Source: Paenibacillus tyrphae
GTDB taxonomy: Bacteria; Bacillota; Bacilli; Paenibacillales; NBRC-103111
Length of the DNA: 64,000 nt
Direction: 5' to 3'
Assembly (NCBI RefSeq): GCF_024158745.1
Contig: NZ_JAMZAW010000003.1
Span: 248,001-312,000 of the forward strand
Shown: positions 25,377 to 33,240 of the stretch, piece by piece
Position numbering within the stretch: the first letter of the stretch is position 1
Layout of the letters: each line of letters begins with the position of its first letter
Position numbers and translations under genes: made by a program
The notes under the pieces: model-generated
The model's input: only the letters and a program-made list of their open reading frames with translations
Told to the model about the DNA's origin: nothing
Databases searched by the model: none

Positions 25377-25700
25377 TCACGAATAATAATTTCCTCCGTC
25401 CCCATTTACCGAACCCGTTCCACCCGCCTCGCTGCCTACCAGTAGGATGTGCAAATGCTTGGCAAGCGCCATCTCCATCTTCGTCATGCCTTCGATCACT
25501 TCGATCATCTGATCGTGCACTTCCAGCAATTTCTTCACTTGGTCGCCATGGTCCTCGAAGTGGGCGCCGGACAAATGTCCGGATATCCATTGGCACGAAC
25601 GCGAAGCCTCCAGCGCTTTGGCTTCCAGAATCAATGCGATGTTGTATTGGAATTGGGAAGCGGCTTGCAGCATTTTATGGTAGCTTTCGATTCTGCTCAC
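25377..25700 (-). CDS. Small helical protein, rhamnose/cge operon
   Basis: This 107-residue protein begins (V/M)SRIESYHKMLQAASQFQYN and is helical with abundant His, Glu and Met (HDQMIEVIEGMTKMEMALAKHLH), ending in a Gly/Asn-rich tail. The start at GTG 25700 is supported by AGAGGGGG six bases upstream. An alternative ATG at 25742 overlaps the previous stop (ATGA) and would add 14 basic residues. I recognise no family. The IALILEAKALEASR segment is similar to MANILEANRHVAVR in the next gene upstream, which suggests a tandem duplication. A structural or scaffold role in spore surface assembly is only a guess from context. Confidence 0.6.
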   Translation of the reverse strand: MSRIESYHKMLQAASQFQYNIALILEAKALEASRSCQWISGHLSGAHFEDHGDQVKKLLEVHDQMIEVIEGMTKMEMALAKHLHILLVGSEAGGTGSVNGDGGNYYS

Positions 25701-25738
25701 GTATAACCCCCTCTTCCTTCGGACAACGGGATGCGGAT

Positions 25739-26029
25739 TCATTCCTCGTCGTCCGGGATTTCAACGATTTTGACAATGACCGCCATATGCTCCGCCAGCG
25801 CCTCCTCCAGATCGGCGAGTCCGCTTAAATAACCCGCGATGCTTTTCGAGACATTCAAGGAATGCTCCGTCAGCGACTGGATATCCTGAAAGGAAGGGTT
25901 GTTGGGCGGAATGTCGTGAACCAATTGGGCCATGCGTACGGCCACATGCCGATTGGCTTCGAGAATGTTGGCCATTTCCTGCTGGGACGCCGCCATATGC
26001 CGGATCATCCTGGTCACTTGCCGATGCAT
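25739..26029 (-). CDS. Small helical protein, rhamnose/cge operon
   Basis: This 96-residue protein starts MHRQVTRMIRHMAASQQEM and forms an apparent helical hairpin or bundle: ILEANRHVAVRMAQLVHDI, a Pro/Asn turn (PPNNPSF), then SLTEHSLNVSKSIAGYLSGLADLEEALAEHM. The ATG at 26029 is preferred to an in-frame GTG at 26041 because AGGAGGTGG sits at proper distance. It is the first of three small genes following the GT2 gene at 26125. Similar small proteins occur in Paenibacillus glycan operons and are often given misleading epimerase names; no catalytic motif is visible here. Confidence 0.6.
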   Translation of the reverse strand: MHRQVTRMIRHMAASQQEMANILEANRHVAVRMAQLVHDIPPNNPSFQDIQSLTEHSLNVSKSIAGYLSGLADLEEALAEHMAVIVKIVEIPDDEE

Positions 26030-26124
26030 CGTTCCCTCCACCTCCTCGCCGGCCGAATGCGCTCCGCTTTCCTAGTATCCTATGCGTCCGCAGCCCCCTG
26101 GTCCACGGCATCTGCCCAAGCGGT

Positions 26125-26853
26125 TCATATAAAAGAATGCGGATCGATGCCCCATTTATTGATGAACTTCTGGCGGTTCGTTGCCAGCAGGGCTTTGATT
26201 TTGTGTTCGTTTTCGAGCCGGAAGGTTGCGCTGCCTTCGTGATAGATGAAGGCGTCCCCCGCGATCAGCAGCCGGGATCCCGCTTGCCGGGCGCGGTAGC
26301 AATAGTCGTCGTCTTCAAAATGTCCCGGCGAAAAGCGCTCGTCAAGCTCTCCTATACGATCCATCAGCTCCCGCTTGAACAGGAAGCACAATCCGACGAT
26401 CCGTTCCGTCTGCCGCCATTTTCCGCTGTCCGGCCGATTCATGCGCGCGGCCATATCGGCGATCGAGGTGAATGGCCCCTCGATCTGCTGCTTGCCGCTG
26501 GCATAATTCGTCATGGGACCGACGATGCCGACATCGCCGCTGCTGTACAGGCAGCGCATCATATTGTCCAGCGCGCCGGCCGTCAACCTCGTATCATTGT
26601 TAAGCAGCATCAGCGCATCGCCTGAGGAAAGCCGCAGCCCGAAGTTGCACGCAGCGGGAAAACCGCGGTTCTCGGGCAGCGAGACGAGCTTAACTTCATG
26701 CTTCAGGCACAGCCGCAGCGACGAATCGGCGGAGCCGTTATCGACCACAATCACTTCGTGAGCCACGGTGACGTGCTTGCGGATCGATTCCAGGCATAAA
26801 GCCAGCCACTCGGCTCCGTTATAATTCGGAATAATGATACTGACGGTCTGCAT
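26125..26853 (-). CDS. GT2 family glycosyltransferase (rhamnosyltransferase-like)
   Basis: This 242-residue GT-A enzyme begins VSIIIPNYNGAEWLALCLESI, has VIVVDNGSADSS (35-46), the metal-site region MLLNNDTRLTAG (near 82) and a GHFEDDDYCYRARQAG acceptor-side motif (near 180), the classical set of GT2 sugar transferases. Its compact size means it has only the catalytic domain and no membrane anchor. The DDDYCYR motif is common in rhamnosyl- and related transferases that use dTDP sugars, and the operon starts with the dTDP-rhamnose genes, so rhamnose is the most likely donor. It starts at a TGATG junction with the upstream GT2 gene. Confidence 0.85.
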   Translation of the reverse strand: MQTVSIIIPNYNGAEWLALCLESIRKHVTVAHEVIVVDNGSADSSLRLCLKHEVKLVSLPENRGFPAACNFGLRLSSGDALMLLNNDTRLTAGALDNMMRCLYSSGDVGIVGPMTNYASGKQQIEGPFTSIADMAARMNRPDSGKWRQTERIVGLCFLFKRELMDRIGELDERFSPGHFEDDDYCYRARQAGSRLLIAGDAFIYHEGSATFRLENEHKIKALLATNRQKFINKWGIDPHSFI

Positions 26854-28040
26854 CAGGCATCGCCTCCGATATAGCGTCGTTTGCGCAGCACGTCCGGATA
26901 CGCGAGCCGCTCGCCCATCCGGTCGCCGGCCAGCTTCAGCGCTTCCAGATGGTCTCCCACGATCATGGAAGCCACCGGATTGCCGCGGCCGCTGTTCAGC
27001 TTGCGCCTTTTGTTGCCCCGGATGACGTTAACCTGGCCCGCATTGCCGACCCGGAGCTTCAGAAGCAAGGCAAACGCCTGCGCTTTCGGCGGGACCGACA
27101 GCAGCTCAAGGCCCAGCGTCTCTACCGCGCGCCGCGACAAAGCGTGCGGCACGGCCGTGAGCGAGCTGGCCTTCAGATCCGGCCGGTCCAGCGCCATGTT
27201 TAAAAATCGCTTCATGATCGTGACGGTATCCTGCCGGCCGAACGACCCCAGATACGGATAAATGTCGTTGAGCGCTACATCGAGTCCTTGCTCGATGCCG
27301 TGAATGAAGGGCACGAGCTGCTCCGCCGGAAGCGGCATATCCCCGTCCGTGAAAAGCAGAATGTCGGCCCGGGCCAGCTTGGCACCGACCGATCTTCCTA
27401 CGTCGTGACCGAGCGCCTGCGGGTAAGATAGCACGATAGCCCGTGAAGCCTCTCTGGCTTGCCGGAACGTCTCGTCATTCGAGCCGTTGACGATGACATA
27501 CGTCTCGTCCGTCAACCGGTTCGCCTCCTTCAGCACGGCGGCGATCGTGCGCTCCTCGTTCCTGGCCGTCACGATAACGGCCACCGAACGCTCCGTCGGA
27601 AGCGGAATCCAGTTCGGCGCCGGCCGGCCCATGCCTGCGAAGAAGCCGCGGACATAACCGGCTGCCGCAGTATAATAGCGGGCCCATGGATAACCGGCCA
27701 AGCCCCGCTCCTTCACCCTCGCCGTCCAGCGGCGGTTCAGCAGCCGCCGCAGCTCGCTCTCGCCCTCCGGCGGCTCAGACGGAGTGTCCGCGCGGCCAAG
27801 CTGCAGACCGAGCCGATAGGCGGCCCCGCCGTAAGCCCTGGACGCCGCCCGCTTCTTGGGCAGAAACAGCCGAGGGGCGGCAGCGGTACGTTTCCGGGCG
27901 CGCTTGACCGCCGCTGCAGGCTTCTTCCGCGCAGGCGCAGCCGATATGACCGCCTTGCCGTCTTCTTCCGGCGGCGGTTTGCGGACCAGGCGGCCCCGAA
28001 CCGCCGGTTTCTCGAACAACATCGCCTGTTGCTGCCTCAT
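26853..28040 (-). CDS. GT2 family glycosyltransferase with basic N-terminal extension
   Basis: This 395-residue protein has a catalytic GT2 domain from about residue 150 (SVAVIVTARNEERTIAAVLKE, YVIVNGSNDET, ILLFTDGDMPLPAEQL). Before it lies a long extension rich in Lys, Arg and Ala (RKKPAAAVKRARKRTAAAP) and a segment with regularly placed Gly and Tyr (AYGGAAYRLGLQLG). The catalytic domain is clearly paralogous to the downstream-numbered gene at 28049 (LGHDVGRS, LLFxDGDM, IVGDHLEA). ATG 28040 has GAGGTG nine bases upstream; a GTG at 28052 is less likely. The extension may tether the enzyme to a spore structure. Confidence 0.8.
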   Translation of the reverse strand: MRQQQAMLFEKPAVRGRLVRKPPPEEDGKAVISAAPARKKPAAAVKRARKRTAAAPRLFLPKKRAASRAYGGAAYRLGLQLGRADTPSEPPEGESELRRLLNRRWTARVKERGLAGYPWARYYTAAAGYVRGFFAGMGRPAPNWIPLPTERSVAVIVTARNEERTIAAVLKEANRLTDETYVIVNGSNDETFRQAREASRAIVLSYPQALGHDVGRSVGAKLARADILLFTDGDMPLPAEQLVPFIHGIEQGLDVALNDIYPYLGSFGRQDTVTIMKRFLNMALDRPDLKASSLTAVPHALSRRAVETLGLELLSVPPKAQAFALLLKLRVGNAGQVNVIRGNKRRKLNSGRGNPVASMIVGDHLEALKLAGDRMGERLAYPDVLRKRRYIGGDA

Positions 28041-28048
28041 CGATCCAT

Positions 28049-28852
28049 TCACCTCGCCATGTTGCGGTTTCGCATCAAATCGGTATGGCTTCCTCGCTCA
28101 CCCGTCGTCGCGGTCAGCCAACGAATCGCCTCCAAATGGTCTCCTACGATCAATTGACCGACCGTATCGGTGCCATGCGTTGTCCAGCGCCGTTTGCGCC
28201 GCGGATTCAAGCGTCCGACCGGCACGAAATGGACCGGTCGCACGACAAGCCCCTTCTGCACGGCCATCGCGTGCGCCTTGGGGGGAACCGCAAGCGCCCC
28301 CGCTCCGACCGCTGCGAGCGCCCTGCGGCTGATCGCATGAGGAATCGTCGTCATTGAGGTCCCCTGCAGATCGGTCCGGCCGAGCGCCGCGTTCAACGCG
28401 TACTTCGCCAGCACGACCGGATGGACGCTTCGTGTCCGGATCGGTCCCAGATAGCGGTTCAAAGCCACATCCACCCCGCTGTGCACCGCATAAACGAACC
28501 GCCTCAGATCGTGCGCGGGAATGACCATATCGCCGTCAAGGAACAGCAGGATTTCCCCGTTCGCGAGACCTGCTCCGATGCTGCGTCCGACGTCATGACC
28601 GAGCGGCTCCGCGAAGCTGACGACCCTCGCGCCCATCGATTCGGCGATTTGCTTCGAGCCGTCCGTCGAGCCGTTGGCCACAACGATGATTTCCAGCTTC
28701 CCCGCACCGATCTTCCTCACTTCCCGGAGCACGGAAGGCAGCTTTTTCCGCTCGTTGATGACCGGAATAATGACCGAGACGTTCGCCGTCCGTACCGCAG
28801 CCGCTCCCAAGGCGCTGCCTTTCCGATTAAGAGACTTGCGAATATGCCGCAT
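28049..28852 (-). CDS. GT2 family glycosyltransferase
   Basis: This 267-residue GT2 enzyme has ANVSVIIPVINERKKLPSVL (near 25), IIVVANGSTDGSKQIAESMG, LGHDVGRSIGAGLANGEILLFLDGDM with the DGD metal motif, and a C-terminal basic segment (RLNPRRKRRWTTHG). It is a paralog of the gene at 26853 but lacks most of the long N-terminal extension, keeping only a short basic leader (MRHIRKSLNRKG). The ATG at 28852 is preceded by GGAGGGAG. The two GT2 paralogs probably add successive sugars or differ in acceptor. The pattern resembles dolichol-phosphate-mannose-synthase-like GT2 enzymes without membrane helices. Confidence 0.82.
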   Translation of the reverse strand: MRHIRKSLNRKGSALGAAAVRTANVSVIIPVINERKKLPSVLREVRKIGAGKLEIIVVANGSTDGSKQIAESMGARVVSFAEPLGHDVGRSIGAGLANGEILLFLDGDMVIPAHDLRRFVYAVHSGVDVALNRYLGPIRTRSVHPVVLAKYALNAALGRTDLQGTSMTTIPHAISRRALAAVGAGALAVPPKAHAMAVQKGLVVRPVHFVPVGRLNPRRKRRWTTHGTDTVGQLIVGDHLEAIRWLTATTGERGSHTDLMRNRNMAR

Positions 28853-28918
28853 AGGTCTCCCTCCTCTCCATGAAACGATTCCGCAATTCCCTCGCCAAAG
28901 CAAGCCGCCGCTTCTCCG

Positions 28919-29782
28919 TTACGGGGCCGTTTCCATCCAGTCACGCAGTTCTTCAAGCATGCGGTCGTGGCCGGGAACAGCGAAATCAAGCTCGGGGCGG
29001 GTCGAGCGCAGCGTACGGTCCAGCGCGACGGTATCGTCGGGCCGGATGCGGACATCGCGCTTATCGAAGACCCGCCTCATTCGCTCCAGCAGCTCGTATT
29101 TGCTGACGCTCTCTGCCGCGGTCAAATGAACGATGCCGCTTAACCGGCCTCCCCGCTCTGCCGCATAATGGATAAATCTCGCCAGCTCCAGCGTCGTCAC
29201 CCCGTTCCACGGCACGCGGACGAATCCCCGGATCTCCCCCCGCTGCCTAAGGAACCAAGGAAGCAGCCCGCCGCCTTCCTCCCGCAGCTCCGGTCCGATC
29301 AACGACGCGCGGATCGTCAGATGGGGGGCGCGCACCACTTCGCCAAGCGCCTTCGTTCTGGCGTACGCCGTCGTCCCGTCGGGCACGTGTCGTTCTTCGT
29401 AGCGGCCGCGATCTCCCAGAAACACGCTGTCCGTGCTGATCTGGATGAGCCGGACGCGCAGCCGGTCGGCCAGCTCCGCCAGCTGGTGTGGCAGCAGGCC
29501 GTTAATCCGGACGGCCTCAATCTCCCTTAGCCGGGCCGCATCGTACATGATCCCGAGGGCGTTGACGATCAGATCGGGGCGCACGGCCTCCACCAGCTTA
29601 TCGACCATCACGCTATCCGACGCGTCCAAGCAAAGCCCCGCCCCCGGGAGCGGCCAAGATCGCCCGCCCTCTCTTTTTCCATGCTCCGTCGTATAAAACA
29701 CCTCATACGAAGTATAAGCCGCCAAATACCGCAGCAGCATATGTCCCGCCATCCCATCGCCGCCAATCACGAGCACTTTCAT
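28919..29782 (-). CDS. RmlD-like NAD(P)-dependent sugar reductase
   Basis: This 287-residue extended SDR starts MKVLVIGGDGMAGHMLLRYL and has VNALGIMYDAARL, QISTDSVFLGDRG and the catalytic pair in TTAYARTKALGE, as in dTDP-4-dehydrorhamnose reductases. It is distinct from the RmlD at 33197. The GGDGMAGH loop replaces the usual GAxGQLG, so the 4-keto-sugar substrate may differ: it could produce a second 6-deoxyhexose from dTDP-4-keto-6-deoxyglucose, such as 6-deoxytalose. Open frame exists upstream to 29917, but similarity starts at the ATG at 29782; the binding site is weak. A gap of 263 bases precedes it, without a visible gene. Confidence 0.78.
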   Translation of the reverse strand: MKVLVIGGDGMAGHMLLRYLAAYTSYEVFYTTEHGKREGGRSWPLPGAGLCLDASDSVMVDKLVEAVRPDLIVNALGIMYDAARLREIEAVRINGLLPHQLAELADRLRVRLIQISTDSVFLGDRGRYEERHVPDGTTAYARTKALGEVVRAPHLTIRASLIGPELREEGGGLLPWFLRQRGEIRGFVRVPWNGVTTLELARFIHYAAERGGRLSGIVHLTAAESVSKYELLERMRRVFDKRDVRIRPDDTVALDRTLRSTRPELDFAVPGHDRMLEELRDWMETAP

Positions 29783-30045
29783 CGGCTCGCGAGCTCCGTA
29801 GGGCCACCTTTCCTCATCGTGGTGCCTCACCACCTTTTGCCGCCTCCCTGATTGCAATCCTCTCAGGTCTTTATAATATATTAGGGAAATAACCAGTCCG
29901 GCACGACATTTACCCATTCTGCCGCCTAAAGAACCGGCTCCATGCCTGTCTCTGTCCTTGGAAGCTTGTCCGGTTTCGCGGGAGCGGAATGCCGGGACAT
30001 TCCTCTTTGAGAAATTCTCGGCAAGTTGGCCCTGCGGTTTTCCGC

Positions 30046-30312
30046 TCAGCCTTGCGGCACTCCGCCGTCTTGGAGCCCTTTGGCAAAGCCCGCTGCAAAG
30101 CCTTCGTTGTACGCTTTGTTGAATGCGTCGTTATAAATCTGCTTGTAGCCGCGCCGCCTTGGTCTTACAACCCGCCGGCGCCGCCGTCCCGTCCTCAGCG
30201 TACGGCGTCTGACCCGCCGCCGGTTGCGGAGCGGCCGAAGGCTGCGCTTCCTCTTTCGGACCCGGCGCAGCCTGGTTCTACCCGCCCGCTTGCGCGCAGT
30301 GCGTTTGGCCAT
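30046..30312 (-). CDS. Protamine-like Arg-rich protein with Gly/aromatic tail
   Basis: The first 54 residues of this 88-residue protein contain 32 Arg or Lys (runs such as RRRVRRRTLRTGRRRRR). The remainder switches to an acidic/aromatic pattern with regular Gly (YNDAFNKAYNEGFAAGFAKG). GGAGGGACGGAGG before the ATG and operon position between the CgeB-like and RmlD-like genes support expression. The basic part could bind DNA or polyanionic glycan. The Gly-spaced part resembles the N-terminal motif of both CgeB-like proteins (GWENGFRFG, GYEQGYRYG). I recognise no named family. It could be a coat-assembly factor; a role in DNA packaging is less likely given the operon. Confidence 0.65.
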   Translation of the reverse strand: MAKRTARKRAGRTRLRRVRKRKRSLRPLRNRRRVRRRTLRTGRRRRRVVRPRRRGYKQIYNDAFNKAYNEGFAAGFAKGLQDGGVPQG

Positions 30313-30418
30313 CCTCCGTCCCTCCTTCCATCCGCTTACGTCTCTATACCATATGCGGATGTTGGCGGAAACGGACGAATCAAAAGCGCCTATTTCACGG
30401 CAGACGTCAAGTACCGCA

Positions 30419-31594
30419 TCAGCCGGTGGCGCCTTCGAACAGAATGCGCATCATCTGCGCCATCCGGTGGGGATACGTGTGCTCCAGCATGGTGCGGCGC
30501 AGCGCATTAAGCGCGATAAACCGCCGCTCTTCTTCATGGTGCAGGTAATAGTCGATTTTGTGCATCAGCTCGCTTGGCGAAGCATAGGTGACGATCTCCT
30601 GTCCCGGCGTATAGAAACGGGTAATGTCGCTGCGGACATCGGTGAGCAGCAGCGTCCCGCAGCCTGCAATCTCGAATGTGCGCGGATTCGGCGATACGGC
30701 TCCGACCTGTTGGCTGTTGAAGTTATAGCTCGGATCGTCCGTTGCCCGGTGCAGATTGATGACGATTTTCGTCCCATTGTAATGCGCGGCCGTTTCCTCC
30801 GGCCCCATCCAATTGTTCAGGGCGATCTTCGGCCTGAGCATCTGAAACTGGCGCAGCCGCTCCCACCAGATGCCTGCGATGTACGTATTCCTCTTTGCCA
30901 AAAAAGGCGTCATCTGATTGAAAAAGGCAACCCGGTTCCAATACGCGGAGCCGATAAAGCTGATATCGTGCCGGAATTGGCTCGGAATCGGCTTCGGCCG
31001 GAAGATCGCCGGGTTCGAGCCAAAAGGCAGGTAGTGAACCTGCTTGCAGCCGAGCCGGCGGTAAAACTCCACGCAGGCAAGCTCCAGCGTAAATACGACG
31101 TCGTAATGCGTGACGAGAGACGCCGTCAGATCGGTATAATACGGATCGTCCGTCAGCCAGATGGCCGTGCGGATTCCTTTGGCCCGCAACTCGTCAATCC
31201 GTTCGCCAGGAATAACCAACCCTTCCAGCACGAGCACGATATCGGGCCGCATCTTGACGGCCGCGGTCTTCAAATCGTGGGTCGGCTGCAGGACGATCAG
31301 CTCTCGCACCAGCCCCTGCAGCGCAACGATCACTGCTTCGTCGAGCGGGGAATACGGGACGCCTTTGCCCGAGGTCACATACATGACCCGGACGTCCCAC
31401 CGGCCGACCGGATCGTTTGGCAGCAGCCGCATGACGGCATCGCACCGGCCGTAATGATAGCCGCCGCTCATGCCGAACCGGAACCCATTCTCCCAGCCGC
31501 GGTGCCAAGCCGTGCGGCTGCGGGCCCGCGGCACCCGTTTTACCGCACGCTTTACCACTCGCTTTATGGTGAAACGCGCTGTTTTTCTGGACAT
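30419..31594 (-). CDS. CgeB-like spore glycosyltransferase, copy 1
   Basis: This 391-residue protein resembles CgeB, the spore maturation glycosyltransferase family. It has a central DIVLVLEGLVIPGERIDEL and a C-terminal half with INLHRATDDPSYN, NPRTFEIAGCGTLLLTDVR and YTPGQEIVTYASPSEL, the donor-binding end of GT-B enzymes. In CgeB-type proteins the last three motifs are the diagnostic ones. The N-terminus is unusual: a basic leader (KRVVKRAVKRVPRARSR) and a Gly/aromatic block (HRGWENGFRFGMSGGYHYG) before the catalytic part. A strong GAAAGGAGG site precedes the ATG. It is tandem with the copy at 31639. The sugar is unknown; rhamnose is available from the same operon. Confidence 0.8.
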   Translation of the reverse strand: MSRKTARFTIKRVVKRAVKRVPRARSRTAWHRGWENGFRFGMSGGYHYGRCDAVMRLLPNDPVGRWDVRVMYVTSGKGVPYSPLDEAVIVALQGLVRELIVLQPTHDLKTAAVKMRPDIVLVLEGLVIPGERIDELRAKGIRTAIWLTDDPYYTDLTASLVTHYDVVFTLELACVEFYRRLGCKQVHYLPFGSNPAIFRPKPIPSQFRHDISFIGSAYWNRVAFFNQMTPFLAKRNTYIAGIWWERLRQFQMLRPKIALNNWMGPEETAAHYNGTKIVINLHRATDDPSYNFNSQQVGAVSPNPRTFEIAGCGTLLLTDVRSDITRFYTPGQEIVTYASPSELMHKIDYYLHHEEERRFIALNALRRTMLEHTYPHRMAQMMRILFEGATG

Positions 31595-31638
31595 GCTCCT
31601 GCCTCCTTTCTTGTGCTTGGCCGCTTGATGCTTCGCAT

Positions 31639-32754
31639 TCAGTAGCCGAGCAAGCCTAGCAGCTGGCCGATCCGCGTGACGAACGAATGCTCCTGCATCG
31701 TCCGCCGCAAGCCGTTCAATGCGATCGTCTGCCGCTCGGCATCGTGCTTCAAATAATAATCCAGCTTATCGATCAGCTCTCCTGCCGACTGGTAGACCTC
31801 AAGCTCAACACCAGGCGTATAATAACGGGTCAGGTCGTCGCGAATGTCTGTAAGCTGCATCGTTCCGCATGCGGCCATTTCATAGGTGCGCGGGTTGATC
31901 GATTGTCCGGGAAGGCCTCGAAGGTTGCGGTTATCGGTTCCGTGATGTCGGCAGCCGCGGTGCAGATTGATGACGATCTTCGCTCCGTTGTAGTAGCGTA
32001 CCGTTTCGTCGATCGGAATCCATCCGGCGCGGACGCTCGGCTTGATCAGCCGGTAAAGCCGCATCCGTTCCCACAATCCGCCGCCGATGATCACCTTTTT
32101 GCCCGATAAGTACCCGGCGATTCGATCGAACAGCTCGACGCGGTTCCAGAACGCCATGCCGATAAAGCAAATGTCGGCATGGTAACCGGAACTGACGGGA
32201 ACGGGCCGGAATGTGTCGGTATCTACAGCCATCGGCACATACAGCACCTGAGAGCAGCCGAGCGACAAATAGAACGGCACGCAGCTCTGCTCATGCGTCG
32301 CCACGACATCATAATGCGGAGCAATCGCTGCGGTATCGTCCGTAAAATACGGATCGTCGGCGAACCAGATCGCCGTACGAATGCCGAGCTCGCGAATCCG
32401 GTCCACCTGCTGCAGATGATCGGCCGGAAACACGTGAAGCCCGTTCAGCACCAGCAGCAGATCGGGCCGGTGCTGCTCCGCCAGCGCGAGCATGGCTTCC
32501 GGCGTCCCGATGACGGCTTCCCGAACCGTCCGCTGCAAGGCGGCGGCAACGCCGTTATCGATCGCCGGAAAGCCTTGCGGGATAAAGAGCACTTTCAGGT
32601 CATGCCAAGTCGGCGCGACCGGCGGGGTTAGCTTCCGTACGGCCTCGCACCTTCCGTACCGATACCCTTGTTCGTAGCCGAGAAGCCCCCCCGCACGGCT
32701 CCCCTGCTGCCGCACGGCCGCTTTCCGGCGTGCGAGTTGTTGAGTGCGGCTCAT
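31639..32754 (-). CDS. CgeB-like spore glycosyltransferase, copy 2
   Basis: This 371-residue paralog of the gene at 30419 shares DLLLVLNGLHVFPADHL, INLHRGCRHHG, INPRTYEMAACGTMQLTD and YYTPGVELEVYQSAGELIDKLDYYLKH. The C-terminal GT-B half is best conserved. Its N-terminus also has a basic leader and a GYEQGYRYGRCEAVRK block matching GWENGFRFG ... GRCDAVMR in copy 1. The ATG at 32754 has GGGAGG nine bases upstream and is preferred to a GTG three codons earlier. It follows RmlC by 21 bases. Both copies probably decorate the outer spore layer, as CgeB does in B. subtilis, but may use different donors. Confidence 0.8.
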   Translation of the reverse strand: MSRTQQLARRKAAVRQQGSRAGGLLGYEQGYRYGRCEAVRKLTPPVAPTWHDLKVLFIPQGFPAIDNGVAAALQRTVREAVIGTPEAMLALAEQHRPDLLLVLNGLHVFPADHLQQVDRIRELGIRTAIWFADDPYFTDDTAAIAPHYDVVATHEQSCVPFYLSLGCSQVLYVPMAVDTDTFRPVPVSSGYHADICFIGMAFWNRVELFDRIAGYLSGKKVIIGGGLWERMRLYRLIKPSVRAGWIPIDETVRYYNGAKIVINLHRGCRHHGTDNRNLRGLPGQSINPRTYEMAACGTMQLTDIRDDLTRYYTPGVELEVYQSAGELIDKLDYYLKHDAERQTIALNGLRRTMQEHSFVTRIGQLLGLLGY

Positions 32755-32775
32755 TGCGGTCACCCTCCCTATCGA

Positions 32776-33240
32776 TTACCGGAACCGGGTCGTCCAGTCG
32801 AAGCCGATCGCAGGATCGTCATAGGCAATGCGGTATTCGTCAGGCTGCCCCGGATCGTAAGCGAGATTGGTAAAATAAACGATCGTCGCCGGCTTGACGC
32901 CGAGTACCCGGTAGCCGTGAGCGACACCCCGCGGAATGAACAGCAGATACGGATGATCTTCCCCCATGTAATGCACGGACGTTTGCCCATGCGTCGGGGA
33001 GTCGGCCCTCATATCATGGAGCACCACCTGCGCGTGCCCGCTCGGAAAGAACCAAATATCGTCCTGACGTTTATGATAATGAAACGCCTTGATAACGCCC
33101 GGAAACGACATGGACAGCGACGCTTGACCGAACCGGCCGAACAAAGCGTCGTCCTCCCGCAAAATTTCCATAAAAAAGCCGCGGTCGTCGCTGTACCTAA
33201 CCAGCGGCTTCGTTTGAACTCCTTCGATCGTCGTTTTCAT
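32776..33240 (-). CDS. spsL: dTDP-4-dehydrorhamnose 3,5-epimerase-like cupin (RmlC/SpsL)
   Basis: This 154-residue cupin is shorter than the usual RmlC (about 180) but matches the SpsL size class. It has VRYSDDRGFFMEILRED, the active-site IKAFHYHKRQDDIWFF (near 50-65) and IPRGVAHGYRVLG (near 102-114). It should epimerise C3 and C5 of dTDP-4-keto-6-deoxyglucose, the step between RmlB and RmlD. The start overlaps the end of RmlD by 44 bases in another frame, with GGGGGAAGT before the ATG. The order rmlA-B-D-C equals spsI-J-K-L of B. subtilis. Confidence 0.85.
   Translation of the reverse strand: MKTTIEGVQTKPLVRYSDDRGFFMEILREDDALFGRFGQASLSMSFPGVIKAFHYHKRQDDIWFFPSGHAQVVLHDMRADSPTHGQTSVHYMGEDHPYLLFIPRGVAHGYRVLGVKPATIVYFTNLAYDPGQPDEYRIAYDDPAIGFDWTTRFR

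Noticed and set aside
25360..25596. Upstream extension of the 98-residue gene
   Set aside because: It overlaps the neighbouring small gene in another frame and has random composition. ATG 25359 has a good binding site.
29910..30098. Minus-strand 62-codon open frame in the gap after the Arg-rich gene
   Set aside because: No binding site is seen and it overlaps the end of the Arg-rich gene. The composition looks random.
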